From positions 42,790 through 106,789 of the forward strand of contig NZ_QAOH01000013.1 in NCBI RefSeq assembly GCF_003050785.1: DNA of 64,000 nt, read 5' to 3'. A program made the translations under genes and the position numbers. Position 1 is the stretch's first letter. Every line of letters begins with the position of its first letter. The notes under the pieces were generated by a model, which had not been told where the DNA came from, did not search any database, and worked only from the letters and a program-made list of their open reading frames with translations. The stretch comes from Celeribacter persicus. GTDB lineage: Bacteria; Pseudomonadota; Alphaproteobacteria; Rhodobacterales; Rhodobacteraceae. Shown piece after piece: positions 18,554 through 26,084 of the stretch.

Positions 18554-18795
18554 AGCTCCGGGCGTTGCTCATCGCGGCGCAGAGGCGTAAAGCGGCCCGA
18601 CAGAATAACAACAGCCAAAGCGTTTCGCGAAAAAGCCTCGATCACAGATTTTCGGGAAACGTGGTGCGGGCGTATTTATGTGGCGGGCCTTTCGCAATCA
18701 GCTTGTATCTCAAGTTTATCGCGAAAGGCTTCATTCACTGGGAATTCACTGGGAACGGGGCGCGGGACAGGCGGTCCGGGAAGGGGACAAGAGAG
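18554..18795. other. Control region before TRAP permease genes
   Basis: No gene. It holds the dyad TTTCGCGAAA (18623-18632) and 9-bp inverted arms GCCTTTCGC/GCGAAAGGC (18687-18695 and 18721-18729, 25-nt spacer). Both share the TTCGC/GCGAA theme of the palindromes upstream of the binding-protein genes. Confidence 0.45.
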
Positions 18796-19725
18796 ATGGA
18801 AGAACAGAGCGGCGCGTCGTTTCTCGGTGCCGTGGTGGACGGGCTTGTGAGCCTTGTTGTCAACCTCGGGCTCGGGTTCTGGCACATCATCTATGCGATC
18901 AGCCATCCGGGCCTGTGGCTTGATTGGTCGAACAAGGAAAGCCTTTTGCGCTTTGTCTATTACGGCGGCTCCAAAGAGCTGTTGTTCGTGTTTTTCGATG
19001 TGGTGATCGTGATCACCCTCATAGGCTTTCTCTACCGTCCCTTCCTCTGGGCGCTGGTGCGCGGGTTGGAAAAGATCGCCAACACGGCGGGGCGCGTGGC
19101 CGCCTGGGCCGGTCTTCTGATGGTCTTGCAACAGATCATGGTCGTTTTCCTCCAGTCGGTGTTCCGGCAGGGTGAGATCACCCTGTCGCCCTTCGGCGGC
19201 GGTTTCACCCAATCGGTCGGCTGGTTTTCCGAAAGCCTCAAGTTCGAGAATGCGCTCGTCGTGGCGCTCTGCGTGTCCTACGCCTTTGTGCAGGGGGCGC
19301 ATGTGCGGGTGGACCTTGTCTATGCGGGTGTCAAACACCGCACCAAACGGGCCATCGACATGTTCGGATCGCTCTTCTTCATGCTTCCGGTCGCGTTGCT
19401 GACCTGGATGTACGCCTGGTTCTTCCTCTGGCGGCATCTGATCACGCCGAAGGTCTCGGCCTCCGATGCGCTCGACCGGATGCTGATGAAAGCTCGGATC
19501 GTGAAATGGAACGTCGAAACGATCTCCTTTTCCGCCAACGGGTTCAACGGCTATTTCCTGTTCAAGATCCTGATGCTGTGCTTCATCGCTCTGGTGATCC
19601 TGCAGGCGCTGGCTTTCTTCTACCGCTCCTATCTCGAATTCATCGAGGGGGAGGAGAGCGCCGGGAAATATCTCGACAAGGACACGCTCGGCGAGGGCGA
19701 AGAAGCCTACGAAGGCACACATTAA
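18796..19725 (+). CDS. TRAP transporter small permease subunit (DctQ), enlarged
   Basis: A 309-residue integral membrane protein with at least four strong transmembrane helices (around residues 14-34, 61-80, 90-118, 145-165, 187-208 and 250-270). DctQ subunits are commonly 160-200 residues; this longer form pairs with the enlarged large permease downstream, as in the mannitol/chloroaromatic TRAP subgroup. ATG 18796 follows AAGGGGA. Fifteen nt separate it from the large permease gene, so they are one operon. Confidence 0.9.
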   Translation: MEEQSGASFLGAVVDGLVSLVVNLGLGFWHIIYAISHPGLWLDWSNKESLLRFVYYGGSKELLFVFFDVVIVITLIGFLYRPFLWALVRGLEKIANTAGRVAAWAGLLMVLQQIMVVFLQSVFRQGEITLSPFGGGFTQSVGWFSESLKFENALVVALCVSYAFVQGAHVRVDLVYAGVKHRTKRAIDMFGSLFFMLPVALLTWMYAWFFLWRHLITPKVSASDALDRMLMKARIVKWNVETISFSANGFNGYFLFKILMLCFIALVILQALAFFYRSYLEFIEGEESAGKYLDKDTLGEGEEAYEGTH

Positions 19726-19740
19726 AGGCAGGGACAGACT

Positions 19741-22095
19741 ATGTTTTTCGGACTTGATGGCGTAGAGATCGGCCTCATCATCGTATTCCTCTGCCTTTTC
19801 GGCGGTATTCTCACAGGGTTCCCGGTGGCCTTCGCCATTGGCGGCGCGGGGCTGATGTCCTTCGGGATCATCGCCGCTTTGGACAGTGCGGGCATCCTTG
19901 TGCATGAGGCGCTCGACACCGGGTCGCAGGCGTACCGCGATCTTGTGAACTCGGGGGTGAACCCCAACATGATCTCGCATTTCCGATACCCGGATTTGCC
20001 AACGGTCTCGGAGTCCCTGTTCCCCGGCGGTTGGGAGCAGGCGGTCGACCGCAACCTGTCCTTCATCGTCAACCGGATGAACGAGCGCGTTTTCGCGGGG
20101 GCCTCCATCGAGACTCTGCTTGCCGTGCTGATGTTCGTCATGATGGGGATCGTGCTGGAGCGCTCCAAAATTGCCAACGATCTGCTGACCACCATGGCGC
20201 GCGTCTTCGGTCCGCTGCCGGGCGGTCTGGCGGTCTCCGTGGTGATCGTGGGCGCGTTCCTTGCGGCCTCTACCGGCATCGTCGGGGCGACCGTGGTGAC
20301 CATGGGTCTCTTGTCGCTCCCGACCATGCTGCGCCATGGTTATTCGCCACAGCTTGCCACCGGGGTCATCGCCGCCTCCGGCACGCTCGGGCAGATCATT
20401 CCGCCCTCCATCGTCATCGTGCTTTTGGGCACGCTGGCAGGTGACATCTATTCCGCTGCTCAGGAAGCGCGGGCGCAGACCGCCGGCTGTACCGATGCGC
20501 TGACCTATCTTGGCGAGCCTGCCGTGGTGTCCGTCGGAACGCTGTTTCAGGCGGCGATGCTGCCGGGCGTGTTCCTTGCCGGTCTCTATGCGCTCTATGC
20601 CTTCGGCTTTGCCATGTTCAACCCGCACAAGGCGCCACCGGTGCATCTTGAACACACCCACCACGAGACCATGACCCGCCGTGACGGGCTACTCTGGATG
20701 GTCGCGGTGCCGGTGTTGCTGATCGGGGGGGCGGTGTTCTCCGGGCAGTTCGGGATTTCCGGTTCGCAGGATATCCATGTTTCCGAATTTACCGAAGCCG
20801 GGGCGACCGCATCCCTGCGCACCAATGTGTCGCAGCAATGTCAGACCGCGATGATCGAACTGCACGGCCAGTCCGCCTGGGACAAGGCCGTGGCCGAACA
20901 GGCTGCGATTGAGGCGTCCGGCGGAGCGCAGCAATCGGTGCAGCGCACAGCGGAAGAGATCGAAACCTTGACCGCCGATGCCATCGCCAATGCGCCGAAG
21001 CTCGGTTCGGGCCTTCTGACGGTCATGGTCATGCTGGCGATCACGCTGGCCTTCGGGCGCGGTGTCGCCCCCTTTGCGAACCCTGTGCCGCTTCTGATCG
21101 GGGCAGGTGGGATCGTTGCCGTTCTGGCGCTCGATGCGCTTTTTGTCGGACCGCAAACCTCATCTGGCACGGCTTTCGTGATCTACCTCATCCCCTTCAT
21201 CGCTCTGGCCTACGGTCTCAAAGAAGCGGCGAATCATTTGTCGAAGAACGAGCTGTTCCGCGTGGTCTTCCCGCCGCTGGTGCTGATCGTGGCCGTTCTT
21301 GGTTCCATCCTCGGCGGTGTGACCAACCCGACGCCGGCCGCCGGTCTCGGGGCCGGGGGCGCTTTGCTGCTCGCCGCCTATCGCAAGCTCGCCGATCACA
21401 AGAAATCCGGCAAGATCATCCTCGCGGCGGCCTTTGCCATCGTCGTGATGCTGCTGATCGGCGGCAATTTCGACCTGCGTCTCGGTCGTGGCAATGTGCC
21501 CTTCGAGGATTGGGTTGCCTATCTCGTCGCCCTTGGCGCCTATTATTATGCGATGTTCGGCATCCTCTATGCCTGCTGGGTGCTGTTCTCCGACGGTACT
21601 CTGGGCATCGTGGTGCGGGAGACAGCCAAAGTGACCTCGATGGTCTTCACCATCCTGATCGGGTCGCAGCTTCTGAACCTCGTGGTGATTTCCTTCGGTG
21701 GCGAACATTACATCCAGAGCTTCCTGCGCTCGTTCGACAACGAGTTCACGGTCTTCCTTCTGGTCATGCTGGTGCTTTTCATCCTCGGCTTCGTGCTCGA
21801 TTTCCTTGAGATCATCTATATCGTGGTGCCGATCGTCGGTCCGGTGATCTACGGCGGGACGATGGACCCGAAATGGGTGACGATCATGATCGCGGTCAAC
21901 CTCCAGACCTCCTTCCTGACCCCGCCCTTCGGCTTTGCGCTCTTCTACCTGCGCGGCGTGGCACCGGCCTCGGTCACCACGGGGCACATCTACAAGGGCA
22001 TCATTCCCTTCGTGCTCATTCAGGTGCTGGGACTTGGAATCCTGTGGGCGTTCCCGGATATCGTGACTATCGTGCCGAACCTTCTGGCGAAGTAG
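19741..22095 (+). CDS. TRAP transporter large permease subunit (DctM), enlarged
   Basis: A 784-residue polytopic protein. The N-terminal (GILTGFPVAFAIGGAGLMSFG, ASTGIVGATVVTMGLLSLPTML, GTLGQIIPPSIVIVLLG) and C-terminal (LDFLEIIYIVVPIVGPVI, LQTSFLTPPFGFALFYLRG) parts carry typical DctM motifs. The subunit is usually about 430 residues. Here extra membrane helices and a hydrophilic segment (about residues 345-420, including SQDIHVSEF and a Gln/Ala/Glu-rich stretch) are inserted between the halves. It catalyses sodium-driven uptake of the ligand presented by the DctP proteins. Confidence 0.92.
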   Translation: MFFGLDGVEIGLIIVFLCLFGGILTGFPVAFAIGGAGLMSFGIIAALDSAGILVHEALDTGSQAYRDLVNSGVNPNMISHFRYPDLPTVSESLFPGGWEQAVDRNLSFIVNRMNERVFAGASIETLLAVLMFVMMGIVLERSKIANDLLTTMARVFGPLPGGLAVSVVIVGAFLAASTGIVGATVVTMGLLSLPTMLRHGYSPQLATGVIAASGTLGQIIPPSIVIVLLGTLAGDIYSAAQEARAQTAGCTDALTYLGEPAVVSVGTLFQAAMLPGVFLAGLYALYAFGFAMFNPHKAPPVHLEHTHHETMTRRDGLLWMVAVPVLLIGGAVFSGQFGISGSQDIHVSEFTEAGATASLRTNVSQQCQTAMIELHGQSAWDKAVAEQAAIEASGGAQQSVQRTAEEIETLTADAIANAPKLGSGLLTVMVMLAITLAFGRGVAPFANPVPLLIGAGGIVAVLALDALFVGPQTSSGTAFVIYLIPFIALAYGLKEAANHLSKNELFRVVFPPLVLIVAVLGSILGGVTNPTPAAGLGAGGALLLAAYRKLADHKKSGKIILAAAFAIVVMLLIGGNFDLRLGRGNVPFEDWVAYLVALGAYYYAMFGILYACWVLFSDGTLGIVVRETAKVTSMVFTILIGSQLLNLVVISFGGEHYIQSFLRSFDNEFTVFLLVMLVLFILGFVLDFLEIIYIVVPIVGPVIYGGTMDPKWVTIMIAVNLQTSFLTPPFGFALFYLRGVAPASVTTGHIYKGIIPFVLIQVLGLGILWAFPDIVTIVPNLLAK

Positions 22096-22117
22096 ACACG
22101 CCGCACAGAAAACACGC

Positions 22118-22147
22118 AAAGCCCCGCTCAACCGGCGGGGCTTTTCT
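22118..22147 (+). terminator. Terminator of TRAP permease operon
   Basis: AAAGCCCCGC (22118-22127) pairs with GCGGGGCTTT (22135-22144) around a 7-nt loop, with a TTTTCTT tail. Confidence 0.9.
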
Positions 22148-22232
22148 TATGGAAAAAAGAATCCCTTGCGTTGTGAGAAATGTCTTATAAAAAGACTAGG
22201 GTATTCAGCGCAGCCCCATAAGGAGCCCGAAC

Positions 22233-22679
22233 ATGTCTTTCCAATCCGCTCGTGCCATCGACCAATTGTCCGAAGAGGCCCTCGACGGCGCGCAGCCGGT
22301 GGGGAAGCTCTCGCAGCTCAATGAGCAGGGGCGCGTGGTCGTCACGCTGTTTCGCGGCTCGGATGCGCTGCGCCGGGGCAGCGATATGGGCAAGATTTTC
22401 GATCAGATGATGATGGTGTTCGAGCGCCACGGGCGCCGGGCTCTGGTCAGCCATGGCATGAGCTGCGACTGCCTCGGGGCCGATGAGGCGGTGCTGGCCC
22501 AATTCGTCCGTCATGCCGCGCGCGGTCAACGCGAGGACGCCTGCCTCATGGCGATGCTTCTGGTGCGCGCCGATGTCGCTCCGCTGGCGGTGTCTTTGGC
22601 GGAACAGTTGGGCCTGCTGATCAACGCTACGTTGCGCACCGATCCCCGCGCGATGATGGGTACGGTGAAGGTGCATTGA
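22233..22679 (+). CDS. Conserved hypothetical protein
   Basis: A 148-residue soluble protein with no recognised domain. AAGGAG lies 8 nt before the ATG. Leu/Ala/Met-rich helices dominate, and a CDC motif (residues ~79-81) sits in SHGMSCDCLGADEAV. It is monocistronic, with terminators on both sides. No function is proposed. Confidence 0.75.
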   Translation: MSFQSARAIDQLSEEALDGAQPVGKLSQLNEQGRVVVTLFRGSDALRRGSDMGKIFDQMMMVFERHGRRALVSHGMSCDCLGADEAVLAQFVRHAARGQREDACLMAMLLVRADVAPLAVSLAEQLGLLINATLRTDPRAMMGTVKVH

Positions 22680-22695
22680 GGGGTAACTTGAGATG

Positions 22696-22725
22696 AAGAC
22701 GCGGCTCAGGCGATCCGTGTCTTTT
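22696..22725 (+). terminator. Terminator after hypothetical gene
   Basis: AAGACGCGG (22696-22704) pairs with CCGTGTCTT (22715-22723, one G-T pair), followed by TTTTAT. Confidence 0.65.
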
Positions 22726-22745
22726 ATCACTGCACCAGACTCGCG

Positions 22746-23594
22746 CTAAAACTCCGGTCGCGTCGTTTTCGGCCCCTGCATGTCCGGCAGGTCGATCTTC
22801 GCCACCTGCTGTGCGATCGGCTCCGATACCAGCGGATGCGTGTCCGGGGAAAAGTCGTCCGGGTCCTTCAGGTCGATCCATTGTCCGCCCTGATAGACCT
22901 CAAGCGCCGAGAACCGCGCCTTGTAGCCCATTTTCGGGGAGCCCGGCACCCAATATCCGAGATAGACATAAGGTAGCCCCGCCTCGCGCGCGATCTCGAT
23001 ATGGTCGAGGATCACATAGGTGCCAAGGCTGTCCTTGATCAGATCGGGCTTGTAAAACGAGTAAACCATCGACAGCCCGTCATCGAGCAAGTCTGTCAGA
23101 CAGGTCGCCGCCAGTTCGCGCGGTGTGCCATTTTCTCCGGGAATGTAATATTCGATGACGCGGGTGCGGATCGGGGTTTCCTCGATCATCGCGGCGAATT
23201 CGAACACATCCATATCGGCCATGCCGCCATCGGCGTGGCGGGTTTCCAGATATTCCCGGAACAGCTCATATTGCGCTTCCGTCGCCCAGGGCGAGGTGGC
23301 AGCGCGTTTGAGATAGTTGTTCTTGTTGATCGTCCGTCGCTGCGATTTCGAGGGTTTGAAATCGGCGACCCGGATACGGGCGGACATGCAGGCGTTGCAA
23401 TCGGCGCAGGTTGGGCGGTAGAGCACGTTTTGCGAGCGGCGAAACCCCTGTTTCGAGAGGCTGTCGTTGAGCTGCTCGGCATGTTCCCCTTGCAACGACG
23501 TGAAAAGTTTGCGCTCCATCCGGCCCTCAAGGTAAGGGCAAGGCTGGGGCGCGGTCACGTAGAACTGTGGCGCAAGGGGAAGGGTGTGACGCAT
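22746..23594 (-). CDS. bpt: Aspartate/glutamate leucyltransferase (N-end rule aminoacyl-tRNA-protein transferase)
   Basis: A 282-residue enzyme of the Bpt/Ate family that adds leucine from Leu-tRNA to proteins with N-terminal Asp or Glu, marking them for ClpS/ClpAP degradation. It shows the N-terminal [14 protein letters not shown] segment, the cysteine cluster [12 protein letters not shown], the [13 protein letters not shown] linker, and the C-terminal acetyltransferase-like [20 protein letters not shown]. The length is typical. It starts at ATG 23594 downstream of the RDD gene on the same strand, a pairing common in this order. Confidence 0.93.
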   Translation of the reverse strand: MRHTLPLAPQFYVTAPQPCPYLEGRMERKLFTSLQGEHAEQLNDSLSKQGFRRSQNVLYRPTCADCNACMSARIRVADFKPSKSQRRTINKNNYLKRAATSPWATEAQYELFREYLETRHADGGMADMDVFEFAAMIEETPIRTRVIEYYIPGENGTPRELAATCLTDLLDDGLSMVYSFYKPDLIKDSLGTYVILDHIEIAREAGLPYVYLGYWVPGSPKMGYKARFSALEVYQGGQWIDLKDPDDFSPDTHPLVSEPIAQQVAKIDLPDMQGPKTTRPEF

Positions 23595-23704
23595 GGGGTC
23601 GGCTTACGAGGAATTTCCAAATGTCGCGTAAACGGCTTTGGGGAAAGGTATCAACTCCGTTTCATTTCGCAAGCCTTAGACACGGTTTTCTTTGAAAACA
23701 CGAC

Positions 23705-23730
23705 AAAGGGCGCAAGGCTGCGCCCTTTTT
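23705..23730. terminator. Terminator between RDD gene and bpt
   Basis: AAAGGGCGCA-AGGC-TGCGCCCTTT. The T-tract is stronger on the plus strand (five T), but the hairpin also lies 40 nt after the RDD stop on the minus strand, where it may reduce read-through into bpt. Confidence 0.6.
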
Positions 23731-23755
23731 GATCTTTGCCGGTGGGTTTCGGGGA

Positions 23756-24244
23756 TCAGTATTCCGACGGCCGGTTGATTGCGGCGGAGCCGAGGATCAG
23801 ATCGGACAGTCCCTGTTTGCGCGCCGTGGTGAGCATCAGAATGACGGAAACCACCTGCGGCAGGCCCATGGAGCACCAGACGGTGAAAAGTGTCGTGTGC
23901 AGGAAGGACATGCCGAGATCGAACCGTTCGCCTTTCGAGGTGCGGAACTCGATGCCCATGAGGCGCATCCCCCAGGTTGCAGACTGGTTCGCGATGGTGA
24001 TCACCCGGTAGGCATAGGACACCACGGCCACGAGGAATGGGAAAAAGAAAATGCCCGTGAAGGCGGTGAAAGGCACGATCAGCGCGGCGATCACCACACC
24101 GACAATCAGGTCCACGACGAAGGCCAGCATACGCTTGGTCGGAACGCTGTCGTAAAAGCCGGGCTGCCGGTCGGGGTCGGGCAGGCCCCAGTGTTGGGTT
24201 TGCCAGTTCTGATTTTGCCAGTCTTGATTTCGATGATCACTCAT
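23756..24244 (-). CDS. RDD-family membrane protein
   Basis: A 162-residue protein with a Gln/Trp/Asn-rich cytoplasmic start (DHRNQDWQNQNWQ) and an RDD domain with three membrane helices: KRMLAFVVDLIVGVVIAALIV (Arg/Asp of the family name), FFFPFLVAVVSYAYRV, and the third near FLHTTLFTVWCSMGLP. RDD proteins are proposed Na+/H+ or compatible-solute transporters, but the role of this short form is unknown. ATG 24244 is chosen; ATG 24253 is an in-frame alternative. Confidence 0.85.
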   Translation of the reverse strand: MSDHRNQDWQNQNWQTQHWGLPDPDRQPGFYDSVPTKRMLAFVVDLIVGVVIAALIVPFTAFTGIFFFPFLVAVVSYAYRVITIANQSATWGMRLMGIEFRTSKGERFDLGMSFLHTTLFTVWCSMGLPQVVSVILMLTTARKQGLSDLILGSAAINRPSEY

Positions 24245-24275
24245 GCTCTGCATTCTCGTTGTTCCCTGCGACGGA

Positions 24276-24298
24276 GGCAAGCCCGCTTTGGGCTTGCC
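24276..24298. repeat. Intercistronic hairpin GGCAAGCCC-gcttt-GGGCTTGCC
   Basis: A perfect 9-bp stem between the DUF2852 stop and the RDD gene start, with no T-tract. It may be an mRNA-stabilising or partial-termination element separating the two genes. Confidence 0.6.
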
Positions 24299-24309
24299 CG
24301 ATTCGGTCC

Positions 24310-24801
24310 TCAGGCCTGGTCTTTGTCGTCCTGATCGGTCTCGGACGTGGTGCGTTCTTCGGAAGCGCGGCGGGCGCGGTCGTCCATGAACTGATCGAAT
24401 TCGGCCTTGTCCTTGGCGGCGCGGAGCCGTTCGAGGAAGGCTTCGAACTGGTCCTGTTCCTCTTCGAGCCGTTTCAGGGTTTCCTCCTTATAGGCGTCGA
24501 AAGCGGTGTTGCCGGAGGGGCGCATCGCGGCGTGCATGGAGCGGAAACGCTCGTGACGGGAATGGCGCGGGCCACAGCCGCGGCCGAAAGGAGAGGTGGG
24601 ACGGGATTTGCAGGCAAACATGCGTTTACTCCAGATCATGTAGAAGAGAAGGGCGAGGCCGACAGGCCAGACGAAGATGAAACCGAGGACCATGGTCGCG
24701 ATCCAGGCGCCTTTGCCTTTGTCGTCGAGCCAGGCCTCTGCCCGGCGAAACCAGCTCGTGGCGGTTTCTGCGGGGGTGTATGTGGAGGCGACTTGGGTCA
24801 T
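24310..24801 (-). CDS. DUF2852 family protein
   Basis: A 163-residue protein: a short N-terminal cytoplasmic part, one strong membrane segment (WIATMVLGFIFVWPVGLALLFYMIW), then a basic stretch and the diagnostic C-terminal helix FDAYKEETLKRLEEEQ...FLERLRAAKDKAEFDQFMDDR, which matches DUF2852, an alphaproteobacterial family of unknown function. Two near-identical 20-bp repeats upstream (24842-24861, 24900-24919) probably mark its operator. Confidence 0.88.
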   Translation of the reverse strand: MTQVASTYTPAETATSWFRRAEAWLDDKGKGAWIATMVLGFIFVWPVGLALLFYMIWSKRMFACKSRPTSPFGRGCGPRHSRHERFRSMHAAMRPSGNTAFDAYKEETLKRLEEEQDQFEAFLERLRAAKDKAEFDQFMDDRARRASEERTTSETDQDDKDQA

Positions 24802-24841
24802 GTCATCTTTCTTTCGATATGTGTGTCGTGGGTTTCAGTGG

Positions 24842-24861
24842 ATGTGAATGTCTTTCACATT
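24842..24861. promoter_or_regulatory. Candidate operator, copy 1 (ATGTGAATGTCTTTCACATT)
   Basis: A dyad TGTGAA-N5-TTCACA. It is repeated with two C-to-T changes at 24900-24919, 58 bp away, and both copies lie 40-120 nt upstream of the DUF2852 start. Confidence 0.55.
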
Positions 24862-24899
24862 GCAAAAATGGGGAGCGCGGCATAGTCGCGCAAGGGGGT

Positions 24900-24919
24900 A
24901 TGTGAATGTTTTTTACATT
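24900..24919. promoter_or_regulatory. Candidate operator, copy 2 (ATGTGAATGTTTTTTACATT)
   Basis: Direct repeat of the 24842-24861 element (18 of 20 identical). The right half-site is weaker here. Confidence 0.5.
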
Positions 24920-25043
24920 ATTTTTGAGTTTCGTTTGAAATCAATAGATTGTCTGGTGTTTTCGAGGCTAGATGTGGGCGTTGACAGGCAGGGCTGGTCA
25001 GCGCGGCCTCAGCCGTGCATGCTGGTGATCAGGAGGGTTCTCA

Positions 25044-25505
25044 ATGCCAGAATTTCCCAAAACCGGCGCCTGCCGTTGCGGAGCGGTCAGGCTCATGGTG
25101 TCAGCCGCGCCGGTGATGACTGCCGCTTGCCATTGCAATGGCTGCAAGAAAATGAGTTCGTCGGCCTTTTCTCTCACTGCCATGATCCCGTCGGAGACGC
25201 TGACAGTGGCGGGCGAGGTGGTCAAGGGGGGTACACAGGGACCGGAGCTTGACCACTATTTCTGCCCTTCCTGCAAGACATGGATGTTCACCCGGATCAC
25301 AGGGTTCGATGCGCTGACCAACATCCGTCCGACGCTCTTCGACACGCAGGACGCGGAGATACAGGATTGGTGCCAGCCCTTTATCGAGACCATGGCAGGG
25401 ATGCGCTTGCCTTGGGTCATGACGCCCGCCGAGCATGTGTTTGAAGGGATGCCGGACATGGTGGAGTTCCCGGCGCTGCTTAAGGGCTTCGCTGAGCGAG
25501 GTTGA
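25044..25505 (+). CDS. GFA-family (CENP-V/Gfa-like) zinc protein
   Basis: A 153-residue protein of the glutathione-dependent formaldehyde-activating enzyme-like family. Zinc ligands are visible as CRC (residues ~9-11), CHCNGCKK (~29-36) and CPSC (~74-77), followed by the usual MDRP-type region 'FDALTNIRPTLFDT'. Most such homologues are annotated without proven formaldehyde activity. A strong AGGAGG site precedes the ATG. It converges with the ybaK-type gene 15 nt downstream. Confidence 0.9.
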   Translation: MPEFPKTGACRCGAVRLMVSAAPVMTAACHCNGCKKMSSSAFSLTAMIPSETLTVAGEVVKGGTQGPELDHYFCPSCKTWMFTRITGFDALTNIRPTLFDTQDAEIQDWCQPFIETMAGMRLPWVMTPAEHVFEGMPDMVEFPALLKGFAERG

Positions 25506-25520
25506 ATTCAGGTGGGATGA

Positions 25521-25991
25521 TCAAGCGGTGAAATCCGCAACCCGTGCGCCAGACACCCGCAACAGATCGGCAGGTGCGATCTCGAAAATATGGCGTGGTG
25601 TGCCGGCGGCGGCCCAGACCGTCACAAAATCCGAAAGTTTCGGGTCGAAAAACGCGCGCGGCGGGGTCAGATGTCCCACTGGTGAAACACCGCCGATGGC
25701 AAAGCCCGTCACCTTGCGCACCTCCTTGCCATCAGCCCGTTCCAATGGTTCCCCGGCGACCTGCGCGGCTTTCTCGATATCCACCTGGTCGCCGCCCGAC
25801 GTGATGAACAGGCAAATCACGCCGCTCTCACCTCCCCTGAACACGATCGACTTGGCGATCTGATCGACATGGCATCCGGCCTGATCGGCGGCTTCCTGTG
25901 CGGTGCGTGTGGAGCCATCCATCTCAAAGATATGGATCGCGAGACCGGCTTCGGCCAACGCCTCTTGGACACGTTTGAGACTTTTCGACAT
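25521..25991 (-). CDS. YbaK/EbsC-type aminoacyl-tRNA deacylase
   Basis: A 156-residue editing-domain protein. Family features are 'AADQAGCHVDQIAKSIVFRG' with the conserved lysine, the glycine-rich FAIGGVSPVGH motif, and FDPKLSDF. Such proteins hydrolyse mischarged tRNA (Cys- or Ala-tRNAPro type). ATG 25991 follows AAGGAG by 6 nt. It is divergent from glnE, with 93 nt between starts. Confidence 0.9.
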   Translation of the reverse strand: MSKSLKRVQEALAEAGLAIHIFEMDGSTRTAQEAADQAGCHVDQIAKSIVFRGGESGVICLFITSGGDQVDIEKAAQVAGEPLERADGKEVRKVTGFAIGGVSPVGHLTPPRAFFDPKLSDFVTVWAAAGTPRHIFEIAPADLLRVSGARVADFTA

Positions 25992-26084
25992 GAGGTACTC
26001 CTTCGGGGTGGGAAAAAACCATGTTGTTTGCTCTTGCACAAGGTGCTGAAAAGGCGATGCTTTGGCGCAGTTGGAGGAGACGTC

